A DNA stretch of 64,000 bases from Phycisphaerae bacterium (GTDB taxonomy: Bacteria > Planctomycetota > Phycisphaerae > Phycisphaerales > SM1A02): contig JAEUIU010000031.1 of assembly GCA_016795065.1 (NCBI GenBank), positions 32,322-96,321 on the forward strand, in the 5' to 3' direction. A program made the position numbers and the translations under genes. Positions 17,982 to 27,075 of the stretch are shown in pieces. Every line of letters starts with the position of its first letter. The stretch's first letter is position 1. The notes beneath the pieces are model-generated. The model saw only the letters and a program-made list of their open reading frames with translations, was not told the origin of the DNA and made no database searches.

Positions 17982-19235
17982 TCAGTCGACGGTCGTTGGC
18001 AACTTCTGCCTTGTTCCGCCCTTGGGTCCGCTTGCTGACGCGCCTGTCGCCGAGGCGACGTTTCGGAGCATACGGTCAAGCGCGAGGCGAGCGAGACGGC
18101 GGCACTCAGGATGCACCTTGACCCGATTGACCACGCGGCCCGCTGCGAGTTGGTCCAACACCCAGAGAAGGTGCTGCTGGTCAATCCGGTACATCGTGGT
18201 GCAGAGGCATTGGCAGTCGCTGAGGATCTGCACGTCCACGCCGCGTTCAGCGGCCGATCGGGCGAGTCGGTTGACGAGGTGGATCTCGGTGCCCACCGCC
18301 CAACGGCTGCCCGCGGGAGCGGCGTTGATCGTCTGGATGATGAACTCCGTCGACCCGCGCAGGTCCGAGCCGTCGACGACCTGTTGGGAGCACTCCGGAT
18401 GGACGAGCACCGTCCGCCCCTCGGTCTTCGCGGCTCGCACGTGTTCGCTTCGGAAGAGCTTGTGCACGCTGCAATGGCCGGCCCAGAGCAGCACCTTCGC
18501 CCGACGCACCGTTTCGCGATCGAGACCGCCGAGTTCGCGCTTCGGATCCCAAAGGGCCATCTCGGCCGGGTGCTTTGCCGTGGCGTCGAATTCGGTCACC
18601 ATGCCCTTCGACTTCGCGGTGTTGCGGCCGAGGTGCTGGTCGGGCAGGAAGAGGATCTTGACGCTCTCACCCTTGGCGAGCGGTTCGTCACCACCTCGAA
18701 GGGCCCAGTCGAACACCAGGTGCGCGTTGCTGGAGGTGCAGCAGGCGCCGCCATGCTCTCCGACGAAAGCCTTGATCGCGGCGCTCGAGTTCACGTAGGT
18801 GATCGGGATGATGCGAGGGGCCGATGCGCCGCGCGGCGCCTCGGGATCCCGAATCGCCTCGGTGATTTCCTTCCAGGCCTGAACGGTGTCCTCGTAGGCG
18901 GCCATGTCGGCCATCGAACAGCCCGCGCCGAGGTCGGGCAGAATGACCTCGACCGATTCCTCAGTGAGGATGTCGGCCGTCTCGGCCATGAAGTGCACGC
19001 CGCAGAAGACGATCCACTTCGCGCCGCGCTTCGGTGCCTCCGCCGCCGCCATTTGCGAGAGCTTCAAGCTGTCGCCGACGAGGTCGGCGTGGCAGATGAC
19101 GGCATCCTGCTGATAGTGATGCCCCAAGATGAGGAGCTTCGACCCCAGTTCCTTCCGGCGCGCGTCAATCTCCGTCGCGAGGTCGCCCTCGGACATGCGT
19201 CGGTACTTCTCAGGGAGCTCGGGTTGCCAAAGCAT
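17982..19235 (-). CDS. nadA: Quinolinate synthase
   Basis: Condenses iminoaspartate with dihydroxyacetone phosphate to quinolinate, the second step of de novo NAD synthesis, using an oxygen-sensitive [4Fe-4S] cluster. It has 417 residues. Family motifs include LGHHYQQDAV, IVFCGVHFMAETADIL, PDLGAGCSMAD, HPECSQQVVDGSD, and CQCLCTTMYRID near the C-terminus. These hold the cluster cysteines, one in each of the last three motifs. The C-terminal 20 residues (ASASGPKGGTRQKLP) look like a low-conservation extension. nadB and nadC are not in the window. Confidence 0.96.
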   Translation of the reverse strand: MLWQPELPEKYRRMSEGDLATEIDARRKELGSKLLILGHHYQQDAVICHADLVGDSLKLSQMAAAEAPKRGAKWIVFCGVHFMAETADILTEESVEVILPDLGAGCSMADMAAYEDTVQAWKEITEAIRDPEAPRGASAPRIIPITYVNSSAAIKAFVGEHGGACCTSSNAHLVFDWALRGGDEPLAKGESVKILFLPDQHLGRNTAKSKGMVTEFDATAKHPAEMALWDPKRELGGLDRETVRRAKVLLWAGHCSVHKLFRSEHVRAAKTEGRTVLVHPECSQQVVDGSDLRGSTEFIIQTINAAPAGSRWAVGTEIHLVNRLARSAAERGVDVQILSDCQCLCTTMYRIDQQHLLWVLDQLAAGRVVNRVKVHPECRRLARLALDRMLRNVASATGASASGPKGGTRQKLPTTVD

Positions 19236-19309
19236 GGGCGAAACGGATGCGGAGGGGCATCGTAGCCGTCCCAGGCCGTCGCCGTCGCAGCGCCGCCCGT
19301 CGCGCCCGG

Positions 19310-19645
19310 TCAGTGCGTTGGCTCGTGGGCCAGCGACTCGGCGCGATCCGCGTCGGCGCCGTCAAAAACGATGGCGACGACCATGTGGCCCTCCTCATTG
19401 GAGGTTCGGACGACCGTGCCTTCGATCAGGTCTGAACTCCGAACCACAATCGGACCGGCCGCGGCAGGCAGGCCGACCCGGACCCGCTCACCGTTACGGA
19501 ACGGGGCGCCGCCGCGAAGTTCGAGCATCGCCCCATCACGCGAGAGGTCGCGGGTGACCCCTGGGAGGAATCGAAGGGTGCGGGGATGCCAGACCTTGCA
19601 GGGGAGTTGGAGGTTGGTGCGGGATGCTGATCTTCGTTCGTCCAT
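19310..19645 (-). CDS. PilZ domain protein
   Basis: A 111-residue protein consisting mainly of one PilZ domain. The cyclic-di-GMP binding signature is visible as DERRSASR near the start and DLSRDGAMLEL about 25 residues later (the RxxxR and (D/N)xSxxG motifs). Upstream codons are open to 19732, but MDERRSASR gives a normal single-domain PilZ. It probably acts as a small c-di-GMP receptor on a target that is not evident from neighbours. Confidence 0.82.
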   Translation of the reverse strand: MDERRSASRTNLQLPCKVWHPRTLRFLPGVTRDLSRDGAMLELRGGAPFRNGERVRVGLPAAAGPIVVRSSDLIEGTVVRTSNEEGHMVVAIVFDGADADRAESLAHEPTH

Positions 19646-19735
19646 GGGTGGAATCCTGGCCACGGCCACCCCGGCTATCGGACGAACCTGCCCGGGACTT
19701 CGGCCCATCTTCCGAAACGAGCCTCTCCCCAACGT

Positions 19736-20155
19736 TCATTTCTTCAGGCGAATGGAGAACCCGATTCCCGTGAAGACGAGGGCCATCACGAAGATCAACC
19801 CGGGCACGAACCAGTTGCGAAACGCCGTGTCGATCGATGCGGATGTGGGGTCGTTAGGGTCATAGCGAACCGGAACGACAGCCCCCACTGAGTAGGGGTG
19901 CGACGTCGACAGTCCGCTGATGAACTCATGCTCGGCGCCTGCGGCATCCGTGAACCGGACATGCTCGGCATAGGTCGTCGACTTGCGGCTTCGACGGCGA
20001 TCGAGCTCGGTGACCGTTCCGCTGGTGGCCACTGCGTTGTCGAGCCACAGCTTGGTTCGGATCGCCAGTACTCCGGCGACGACTTGGCCGGAGAGCCCGA
20101 CGATCAGGAAAATCAGGCCGAGGATCCGCGCGGCACGAGGAGAGCGACGTCGCAT
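19736..20155 (-). CDS. DUF3592 membrane protein
   Basis: A 139-residue protein with an N-terminal membrane helix (ILGLIFLIVGLSGQVVAGVL), an extracytoplasmic beta-rich domain with VTELDRRRSRKSTTYAEHV and PYSVGAVVPVRYDPNDPTSA, and a C-terminal helix (FVPGLIFVMALVFTGIGF). The VRYDPNDP motif and the two-helix arrangement match the DUF3592 family, whose function is unknown. It is divergent from ispE. Confidence 0.82.
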   Translation of the reverse strand: MRRRSPRAARILGLIFLIVGLSGQVVAGVLAIRTKLWLDNAVATSGTVTELDRRRSRKSTTYAEHVRFTDAAGAEHEFISGLSTSHPYSVGAVVPVRYDPNDPTSASIDTAFRNWFVPGLIFVMALVFTGIGFSIRLKK

Positions 20156-20241
20156 GGAAGATCATGGTCTGCGGGAGTCAGCTTCGACTCAAGGCTGTGG
20201 CGGGAAAATCGTCGACGTTGGGCGTACCCTGCCCAAAACCC

Positions 20242-21162
20242 ATGCGACATTCCGTCCTGGCTCTCGCGCCGGCGAAACTCAACCTCGCCCTCTCCGTCGG
20301 ACCTCCCGGCGTCGATCGCATGCACCCGATCTCGTCGTGGATGGTGACGGTGGACCTGCATGACGAGCTGCTCCTGACCCGACTGCCCGAGGAGAGCCTC
20401 TCTCGCTACGCGATCCTCTGGCACGACGACGCGAAGCGGCGAAGCGACATCGACTGGTCGATCACCAAGGACCTCGCGGTGCGGGCTCACATCTCGCTTC
20501 AGGAGCACATCGGCAGACCGCTGCCGATCCAGCTCAAGCTGGAGAAGCGGATTCCCGTCGGCGGCGGGCTTGGCGGCGGAAGTTCCGACGCGGCCGCGAT
20601 GCTCCACGGCCTGAACGAACTGTTTGGTCTCGGGCTCTCGGTCGAGCGGCTCGCGTCGATCGCCAGCGAGCTCGGCTCCGACGTCGCGTTTCTCGTGCAC
20701 GGTGGCAGCGCGATCGTCGAGGGAATCGGCGAACGGATCGAGCCTCATGCCGCGCCGCCTGACTTGGATGTCGTGATCGCCTTCCCAAACGCCACCTGCC
20801 CGACCGGTCCTGTCTACGGGGCGTTCGACCGAAACGGAATGCGGGCCAAGCAGAAGCTCGATCCGCAGCGCGTTCGTGCTCTCGTCGGCCGGCGCATCGC
20901 CCCGGACGCCTGCTTCAATGACCTCGCCGGGCCCGCGTTGGAGGTCGCCCCGACGCTCCGCGATGATCTTGAGGAACTCTCGCATCTCGCCGAGCGGCCA
21001 GCGCACGTTTCCGGATCGGGATCGTCCCTCTTTGTCGTGTGCGACGATCCGCTCCATGCAGCCGCCCTCGCGGATGCCAGTACCACACGTCTCGGATTGC
21101 CGGCGGTTCCTGCCCGCGCCATCGCGCGGCCGCCGGTCGTCGTACCCAAGATCTCTCACTAA
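20242..21162 (+). CDS. ispE: 4-diphosphocytidyl-2-C-methyl-D-erythritol kinase
   Basis: GHMP-family kinase of the MEP isoprenoid pathway. It phosphorylates the 2-hydroxyl of CDP-methylerythritol using ATP. It has 306 residues. Diagnostic segments are LAPAKLNLALSVG at the N-terminus, the phosphate loop PVGGGLGGGSSDAAAM, and the C-terminal GHMP motif HVSGSGSSLFVV. The ATG at 20242 puts the PAKLNL motif at the usual distance from the start. The M3 peptidase gene follows after 10 bases, suggesting one transcript. Confidence 0.93.
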   Translation: MRHSVLALAPAKLNLALSVGPPGVDRMHPISSWMVTVDLHDELLLTRLPEESLSRYAILWHDDAKRRSDIDWSITKDLAVRAHISLQEHIGRPLPIQLKLEKRIPVGGGLGGGSSDAAAMLHGLNELFGLGLSVERLASIASELGSDVAFLVHGGSAIVEGIGERIEPHAAPPDLDVVIAFPNATCPTGPVYGAFDRNGMRAKQKLDPQRVRALVGRRIAPDACFNDLAGPALEVAPTLRDDLEELSHLAERPAHVSGSGSSLFVVCDDPLHAAALADASTTRLGLPAVPARAIARPPVVVPKISH

Positions 21163-21172
21163 CGATTCGTCC

Positions 21173-22903
21173 ATGACCACGACCACCCTGCCCTTCGGTT
21201 CGGTACCCACCTCACGAAGGTCAGCGGTTCCCGCGACCATCGACGCGACGCGATGGGAGTCGCTCGGGCCACTCTACGCCCAGCTTCTCTCCCGCACGCT
21301 GAAGTGCGAGAGTTGCCTCGAGAACCTGATCCTCGATCGAAGCGAACTCGACGCCGCGGCGAGCGAGGCCGAGGCGAACCTCTACATCAACATGACCCGA
21401 CGGACCTCCGACGCCCAGGCCCAGGGCGCCTTCACGGACTTCGTCGAGCATGTCGAGCCGAAGCTGCGGACGATCGCCTTCGAGCTCGATCGGAAGATCG
21501 CGACGAGTCCTTTCGTCGAGCGTCTCGACCAGCAGCGCTACGGCGTCCTGCTGCGACGGCTAAAAGTCGATGTCGAGCTCTTCCGCGAGGAGAACGTCGC
21601 CCTCCAGACCGAGGTCACCAAGCTTGACCAGGAGTACGCGAAGATCAACGGGGCGATGACGGTCGAGTTTGATGGCAAGACCAGGACGCTCCCGCAGATG
21701 GCCCGCTACTTCGAGGAGACTGACCGCGCGGTGCGCGAGCGGGCGTGGCGTGCGGTCAATGAGCGGCGGCTCGTCGACGCGGACCGGATGGACGACATCT
21801 ACGACCGGATGATCGCCCTGCGCCACCGCATGGGAGTCAACGCGGGGTTCGCCAACTTCCGCGACTACCAGCATCGCAAGCTCCATCGTTTCGACTACAC
21901 GCCGACGGATTGCGCGACCTTCCATGCGGCGGTCGAGACGACCTGCGTGCCGGCGATGCGCGAACTCCATCGCGAACGTGCGACGGCCCTGGGATTGGCG
22001 CCTCTGCGGCCGTGGGATCTGGCCGTCGATCCGCGCGGGCGGCCGCCGCTCAGGCCCTTCACCGACGCCGATGATCTCGTGAACCGCACCGCCACGATCT
22101 TCGCCCGCATGGACGAGGGCTTCGGCTCGATGTTCCAAACGCTGCGGGTCGGCGACTGTCTCGATCTGGAAAGTCGCGAAGGAAAGGCGCCGGGCGGCTA
22201 CCAGTATCAGCGACAGCGCTCACGCCAGCCGTTCATCTTCATGAATGCGGCGGGGCTGCATCGCGACGTCGTCACGATGGTCCACGAGGCGGGCCACGCG
22301 TTCCACTCGATCCTCTCCAAGGACGATCCGATCCTCGAGTATCGAAGCAGTCCCATGGAGTTCGCCGAGGTCGCGAGCACAGCGATGGAGTTACTCACGC
22401 TGCCGTACCTCGAGACCTTCTACAGCCCGGCCGATGCCGACCGTGCCCGCCGTGAACGATTGGAGAAGTTCCCCACGCTCATGCCGTGGATCGCCCAGAT
22501 CGATGCCTTCCAGCACTGGGTCTACACCAACCCGTCCCATTCGCGAAGCGAGCGAGCGAAGGCGTGGGCCGATCTCAACCGGCGGTTCGGCCCGATCGTC
22601 GATTGGTCGGGGCTGGAGCCGTACACCGAACGCTCTTGGCAACGCCAACTTCACCTCTTCGGCGTGCCCTTCTACTACATCGAGTACGGCATCGCCGAGA
22701 TCGGGGCGATGCAGGTTTGGCTGCGATCGCTGACCTCGGAAGCCGATGCGTTCTCTCGTTATCAACAGGGCCTTTCCCTTGGCGGATCGCGACCGCTGCC
22801 GGAACTCTTCGAAGCTGCGGGCGGTCGCTTCGGCTTCGGACCCGAGGTCATCGGTTCACTCATGGCCCAGACGAGATCAGCCCTCGCCCGACTGCCGCTC
22901 TGA
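21173..22903 (+). CDS. M3-family oligoendopeptidase F-like metallopeptidase
   Basis: A 576-residue zinc peptidase that cleaves short peptides in the cytosol. The active-site motif HEAGHAFHS is at about residue 370, with the downstream Glu in SSPMEFAEVAS as third ligand. The N-terminal helical domain and the segment VFYY-like VPFYYIEYGIAEIGAMQVW are typical of the pepF clade of family M3. No signal peptide is visible. It lies 10 bases after ispE and ends about 185 bases before a terminator. Confidence 0.92.
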   Translation: MTTTTLPFGSVPTSRRSAVPATIDATRWESLGPLYAQLLSRTLKCESCLENLILDRSELDAAASEAEANLYINMTRRTSDAQAQGAFTDFVEHVEPKLRTIAFELDRKIATSPFVERLDQQRYGVLLRRLKVDVELFREENVALQTEVTKLDQEYAKINGAMTVEFDGKTRTLPQMARYFEETDRAVRERAWRAVNERRLVDADRMDDIYDRMIALRHRMGVNAGFANFRDYQHRKLHRFDYTPTDCATFHAAVETTCVPAMRELHRERATALGLAPLRPWDLAVDPRGRPPLRPFTDADDLVNRTATIFARMDEGFGSMFQTLRVGDCLDLESREGKAPGGYQYQRQRSRQPFIFMNAAGLHRDVVTMVHEAGHAFHSILSKDDPILEYRSSPMEFAEVASTAMELLTLPYLETFYSPADADRARRERLEKFPTLMPWIAQIDAFQHWVYTNPSHSRSERAKAWADLNRRFGPIVDWSGLEPYTERSWQRQLHLFGVPFYYIEYGIAEIGAMQVWLRSLTSEADAFSRYQQGLSLGGSRPLPELFEAAGGRFGFGPEVIGSLMAQTRSALARLPL

Positions 22904-23216
22904 GTGATGAAAGCAACCGCAGTGATCACTGCCGATAACGCGGGTCGCCGCTCCAACCACCGCCATCCCTTGGGGTTGAATCACACAGCTTGCCGCAAAG
23001 TGTGAGGGTGGCACTCCCCTTCCGTGAAACTCGCGGCACTATTCGTGCGACCCTCCTGGTGGGGGCGGATGGGAACAAGGGAAACACCGCAGGCGGCGCT
23101 TCGGCTCCGTCTGCGTTTTTCGCTTTTGCCCCTATCTTGCCTCGCTTGCCTTCCTTGCCAATTAGCGCCCCCAACCAACGGAGCTTCCGATCGAACGTCC
23201 GATTCACGACCGACAC
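22904..23216 (+). other. Non-coding gap with a terminator
   Basis: This 313-base stretch between the M3 peptidase and the decarboxylase holds no convincing gene. The only clear element is the terminator at 23089-23120. The remaining ~95 bases before the decarboxylase start should hold its promoter, but no good hexamer pair was found. Confidence 0.6.
23089..23120 (+). terminator. Intrinsic terminator after the M3 peptidase gene
   Basis: An 8-base stem (gcaggcgg pairing with ccgtctgc, one G-T pair) encloses a smaller hairpin with a ttcg loop and is followed by five T at 23116-23120. It is in the plus orientation. Confidence 0.6.
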
Positions 23217-24626
23217 ATGTCTCCCGAGGAGTTTCGCCGAGCGGGCCATGCGGCCATCGATTGGATCGCCTCGTACCTCGAGAGCATCGAATCGCGGCGT
23301 GTCCTCAGCGACGTGTCGCCCGGGGCGATTCGCCAACGAATGCCTGCGGAACCGCCCCCGCGGAGCGAACCGTTCGAGGCGTGGATGGCGGATCTTGAGC
23401 GGGTCGTGATGCCGGGCCTCACCCATTGGCAGAGCCCCAACTTCTTCGCCTACTTTCCCGCCAACGCGAGCGAGCCGTCGATCTTGGGCGAACTCATCTC
23501 GGCGGGACTTGGCGTACAAGGCATGCTCTGGGCGACGAGCCCGGCCTGCACCGAGGTCGAGACCCACGTTCTCGATTGGCTGGTGGGCATGCTCGGACTG
23601 CCTGATGCCTTTCGTTCAACCGGCGCCGGTGGCGGCGTCTTGCAGGACACTGCATCGAGTTCCATTCTCTGTGCCTTGCTCGCCGCCCGCGAACGGGCAA
23701 CGGGCTTTCGATCCAACGCCGAGGGCCTTGCAGCCTGCACGCAACGGCTGGTCGCCTACACGAGCACGCAGACGCACTCGTCGCTCGCGAAGGCGATGCG
23801 CATCGCAGGGCTCGGCGAGGCGGCCTTGCGCTTGGTGGATGTCGATGAGAACCACGCCATGCGCCCCGAAGCCCTTGAGGTCCGGATCAGCGCCGATCGG
23901 CAGGCCGGGCTGACGCCCTTCTTCGTGTGCGCGACGATCGGGACCACCTCGAGCAACGCGATCGATCCGGTCGAAGCGATCGGTGAACTCGCCCGCCGGT
24001 ACGGCATGTGGCTGCACGTCGACGCGGCGATGAGCGGCACGGCGGCCCTTTGCCCTGAGTTTCGTTGGATCAACCGCGGCGTCGAACTTGCCGACAGCTA
24101 CTGCTTCAATCCGCACAAGTGGATGTTCACGAACTTCGACTGCGACGTGCTGTGGGTGCGCGACCGTTCGGCCCTCATCAACACCCTCACGGTGCTGCCT
24201 GAGTACCTGAAGAACAAGGCCACCGAAAGCGGCGCCGTCTTCGACTACCGCGACTGGCACATTCCGTTGGGTCGGCGCTTCCGGGCCCTCAAGCTCTGGT
24301 TCGTGATCCGCCACTACGGGATCGAAGGACTGCAGGCGCTCATCCGCCACCACGTGGCTCTTGCCGAACTCTTCGAGTCGCTGGTGCGAGCCGACGATCG
24401 GTTTGAGGTGGTCGCCCCACGGCCGCTCAACCTGATCTGCTTCCGACTGCGTGGCGACGACGTCGCCAACGAGCGCTTGCTCGAGCGCATCAACGCCAGC
24501 GGCCGGGCCTATCTCTCCCACACGAAACTGAACGGCCGGTTCGTCCTCCGCATGTCGATCGGGCAGACGAAGGTCCAAGAGCGACACGTCCGCGCCGCGT
24601 GGCAGCTCATTCGCGAGTGCGTATGA
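23217..24626 (+). CDS. PLP-dependent aromatic amino acid decarboxylase family protein
   Basis: A 469-residue group II decarboxylase. Motifs in order: LTHWQSPNFFAYFPANAS near residue 70, the CoA-like region QDTASSSILCALLAARE, WLHVDAAMSGTAAL with the cofactor Asp, and the PLP lysine in NPHKWMFTNFDCD. The C-terminus TKLNGRFVLRMSIGQTKV is also typical. The closest types are DOPA/tryptophan/tyrosine decarboxylases; the true substrate cannot be read from the sequence. It is preceded by its own gap and terminator, and it converges with the metallophosphoesterase gene, ending 3 bases from that gene's stop. Confidence 0.9.
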   Translation: MSPEEFRRAGHAAIDWIASYLESIESRRVLSDVSPGAIRQRMPAEPPPRSEPFEAWMADLERVVMPGLTHWQSPNFFAYFPANASEPSILGELISAGLGVQGMLWATSPACTEVETHVLDWLVGMLGLPDAFRSTGAGGGVLQDTASSSILCALLAARERATGFRSNAEGLAACTQRLVAYTSTQTHSSLAKAMRIAGLGEAALRLVDVDENHAMRPEALEVRISADRQAGLTPFFVCATIGTTSSNAIDPVEAIGELARRYGMWLHVDAAMSGTAALCPEFRWINRGVELADSYCFNPHKWMFTNFDCDVLWVRDRSALINTLTVLPEYLKNKATESGAVFDYRDWHIPLGRRFRALKLWFVIRHYGIEGLQALIRHHVALAELFESLVRADDRFEVVAPRPLNLICFRLRGDDVANERLLERINASGRAYLSHTKLNGRFVLRMSIGQTKVQERHVRAAWQLIRECV

Positions 24627-24629
24627 CGA

Positions 24630-25553
24630 TCACTCGCTGCGCGCCGTGAGCACAACGACCTCGGGCGGGCAATTCACCCGCAGCGGGAACCACGCCCCGA
24701 GGCCGACGGTCACGAAGAGAATCGAATCGTCGCGCCGATAGAGTCCGGCGCGAAGCCTGCGTCGGAAGGAAATGTCGTTGGAGCGCTTGCGGAGGCTGAC
24801 CTGGCCGCCGTGGGTGTGGCCCGAGAGCGTGAGCGGGACCCCGAGCCGCGCCGCGCCGACGAAGGCCTTCGGATTGTGGGCAAGGAGAAGGTCCACGCCG
24901 CCCGCGCCGCGCCAGACTCGTCCGACGCGCGTCGAGCATTCGCGAATCGACTTTCCCCAATCGATGCCGCCGACGCGCAGGCCGCAGGTCAGCGTGACGC
25001 TCTCATCCACCAGCGTCTGCACGCCGGCCGCCTTCGCCATGCGGACCAGCTTCCGTCCGTTGTCGAGGTGATCGTGATTGCCTAGGACAAGGAGCGAACC
25101 CAACGGGGCGCCGACCGCGCCGAGGGCCGCGAGTACCCCATCGACGCCGCACTCGAGGCCGAGATCGACGACGTCGCCCGTGCAGGCGACCAGATCGGGC
25201 TTGAGGTCCCGCACTGTGTTGACGACATCAATCGCCCGCTCCGAGGTCATCAGATGCCCGACGTGAAAGTCGCTGATGTGGGCGATGCGAAGGCCGTCGA
25301 ACTGCGTCGGCCAGCGGGGAATGCGAAGCTCGAGTTCGCGCGTCTCGACATTCTGTGCCCGATGGCGCCGACTCAAGCCGCCGCGGGTCATGCGGTCCGC
25401 GGTCACGGTGAGGAGGAAGTGCCGGACCTTCGCCCGAAGGTACTTGCTCAAGACGCCGCGCTTGGGCGTGACCTCATCGGCTTCCGAGCCGTGGCCACTG
25501 CCCTTCGGCCCTGCCTCGGCATCGGAACGCTCTCCGCGGGCCTCCTCGATCAT
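24630..25553 (-). CDS. Calcineurin-like metallophosphoesterase, YkuE/YaeI type
   Basis: A 307-residue two-metal phosphoesterase. Motifs in order: ISDFHVGHL, CTGDVVDLG, VLGNHDHLDNG, LLLAHNPKAF and LSGHTHGGQVSL, all metal ligands in place. It resembles the YaeI/YkuE group that acts on UDP-diacylglucosamine or related lipids in some bacteria; the substrate here is not known. The first ~45 residues are charged (Glu, Asp, Lys) and non-conserved, so the true start may be internal. It converges with the decarboxylase. Confidence 0.88.
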   Translation of the reverse strand: MIEEARGERSDAEAGPKGSGHGSEADEVTPKRGVLSKYLRAKVRHFLLTVTADRMTRGGLSRRHRAQNVETRELELRIPRWPTQFDGLRIAHISDFHVGHLMTSERAIDVVNTVRDLKPDLVACTGDVVDLGLECGVDGVLAALGAVGAPLGSLLVLGNHDHLDNGRKLVRMAKAAGVQTLVDESVTLTCGLRVGGIDWGKSIRECSTRVGRVWRGAGGVDLLLAHNPKAFVGAARLGVPLTLSGHTHGGQVSLRKRSNDISFRRRLRAGLYRRDDSILFVTVGLGAWFPLRVNCPPEVVVLTARSE

Positions 25554-25568
25554 GATCGCTCACCGTCC

Positions 25569-26444
25569 TCAGAAGCGGATCGTGACGCCCGCGAAGAGTC
25601 CGTAGACACCCAGGTCAAGGTCGCTCGCCGTGGCTGATCCGTCGAAATCCGCATCCGTCAGACGGTAGCCCAGGTGAGCGCCGACGTTCTCGTGGAAAAG
25701 AAGCTGGACGCCGGCCTGAAGCTCCACCGCGAGTCCGGTTCCATCCGCGTCGCCAGACACCCCAAAGGTCGGTCCAGCGCTGAAGCCAGCGCCGATGATG
25801 ACCTCCTTGAGGAAGTTGAAATCGGCGCCCGGACGCAATCGCAACTGCAACTCGCCGCCCACGCGGGCCGACATCCACCCTCCGTCGGTGGCGGAGAGCG
25901 AGGACTGTGTGACGTTGAGGTCATTGAGCTCGACGTCGTGATAGGTCACGCCCAGCGTGGGGCTCAGACGCAGGTCCAGGCGATACGAGCCATCGTCGTT
26001 GACGTTCTCGCCGTAACGGTCGAAGGTGGCGTCACTCCACGGCGTGCATGCGTCACTAAAGGGCGTGAAGAGGGCGTAGCCAAGGTCCGCGGAAAGCCCC
26101 CACCACTGGAAGTCGCTCTGGAAGCTGTCGCCGCCCGAGGCGTATTCACCGTCGGTGTCGAACGAGAACCCAGCGAGGTGGGCGAAGCAGCGGTCGTAGG
26201 AGAGGCGAGCGTGGCCGGCGAAAGCGATCTCACTGTCGCGGAGGTCCAGGGCCTTGATGTCCCGGTTCACACCGGCGGCGGATGTCACGTTGCCGGTGAG
26301 GCGGGAGAACCAGGCGTCCGCGCCGAATTCGACGTGGACGGCCTCGTCGCTCCGCGGCGCTTTCACGGCGGGCGTGTCCTGCGCCAAAGCGAGGGGCGTG
26401 AGGGCGAGTGTGGAGAGAACCGCTGCAATCGAGTTCAAGCGCAT
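25569..26444 (-). CDS. Predicted outer-membrane beta-barrel protein
   Basis: A 291-residue exported protein. The signal peptide is about residues 1-23 (RLNSIAAVLSTLALTPLALA). The remainder alternates hydrophobic and polar residues in many short strands (for example LDLRLSPTLGVTYHDVELND and GYRLTDADFD) and ends in YGLFAGVTIRF, with the terminal Phe typical of BAM-inserted barrels. No close family was recognised. The 26444 ATG was chosen because it begins the signal peptide. It ends 15 bases before the metallophosphoesterase start, so they may share a transcript. Confidence 0.7.
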   Translation of the reverse strand: MRLNSIAAVLSTLALTPLALAQDTPAVKAPRSDEAVHVEFGADAWFSRLTGNVTSAAGVNRDIKALDLRDSEIAFAGHARLSYDRCFAHLAGFSFDTDGEYASGGDSFQSDFQWWGLSADLGYALFTPFSDACTPWSDATFDRYGENVNDDGSYRLDLRLSPTLGVTYHDVELNDLNVTQSSLSATDGGWMSARVGGELQLRLRPGADFNFLKEVIIGAGFSAGPTFGVSGDADGTGLAVELQAGVQLLFHENVGAHLGYRLTDADFDGSATASDLDLGVYGLFAGVTIRF

Positions 26445-26516
26445 GACGGAAGCGTACCGCAACGATTTGCGGTTGAGGGCAGCGCTGGGATACTCCACCA
26501 CGAGACACAGACCCGA

Positions 26517-27035
26517 ATGAACGACCCTCGCTCACCCAATCCCAACCCGAAGCCGATCCCACGGATTCCCCCGAAGCCTCCCGCGCCTCCCGTGCGGCCG
26601 GCCGATGCGGTCGACCTCGGGCGCGGAGCCTGGGTGGCCAAAAGCGCGGCGGTCTTCACGTTCTCGCGATCGGGCGGACCGGGCGGACAGAACGTCAACA
26701 AGGTCAACACGCGGGCCGACCTCCATGTGGCCATCGATGCGATCCGCAACCTCATGCCGATCGCTCGGGATCGTCTCCTCCAGCTCGCTGGCAGCCATCT
26801 CGTCCGCGGCGAGGGTGGCAGCGGCTCGCTGCATTTCACCGCCGACGAGTTCCGCTCGCAGTTTGAGAATCGCGAAGCTTGCCTGGAGCGCCTGCGGGAC
26901 CTGGTGACCGCTGCGGCCACGATTCCGAAGAAGCGAAAGAAGACCAAGCCGAGCCGCGGGTCGAAACTGCGCCGACTCGATGCGAAGAAGAAGGAAGGCG
27001 AGAAAAAACGTAGGCGCACGGAACGCTTTGAGTAG
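26517..27035 (+). CDS. ArfB/YaeJ-like peptide release factor domain protein
   Basis: A 172-residue protein with the RF-1 catalytic domain: FSRSGGPGGQNVNKVNTRA contains the GGQ tripeptide that hydrolyses peptidyl-tRNA. There is no codon-recognition domain. The tail is strongly basic (KKRKKTKPSRGSKLRRLDAK and on), as in ArfB, where it enters the empty mRNA channel of stalled ribosomes. The first ~30 residues are Pro/Asn-rich and unconserved. Role: rescue of stalled ribosomes (known for the family). It stands alone. Confidence 0.9.
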   Translation: MNDPRSPNPNPKPIPRIPPKPPAPPVRPADAVDLGRGAWVAKSAAVFTFSRSGGPGGQNVNKVNTRADLHVAIDAIRNLMPIARDRLLQLAGSHLVRGEGGSGSLHFTADEFRSQFENREACLERLRDLVTAAATIPKKRKKTKPSRGSKLRRLDAKKKEGEKKRRRTERFE

Positions 27036-27075
27036 GATGCGGCGAGCGTGGTGTTAGCTACGCCTTGGAGGTGCC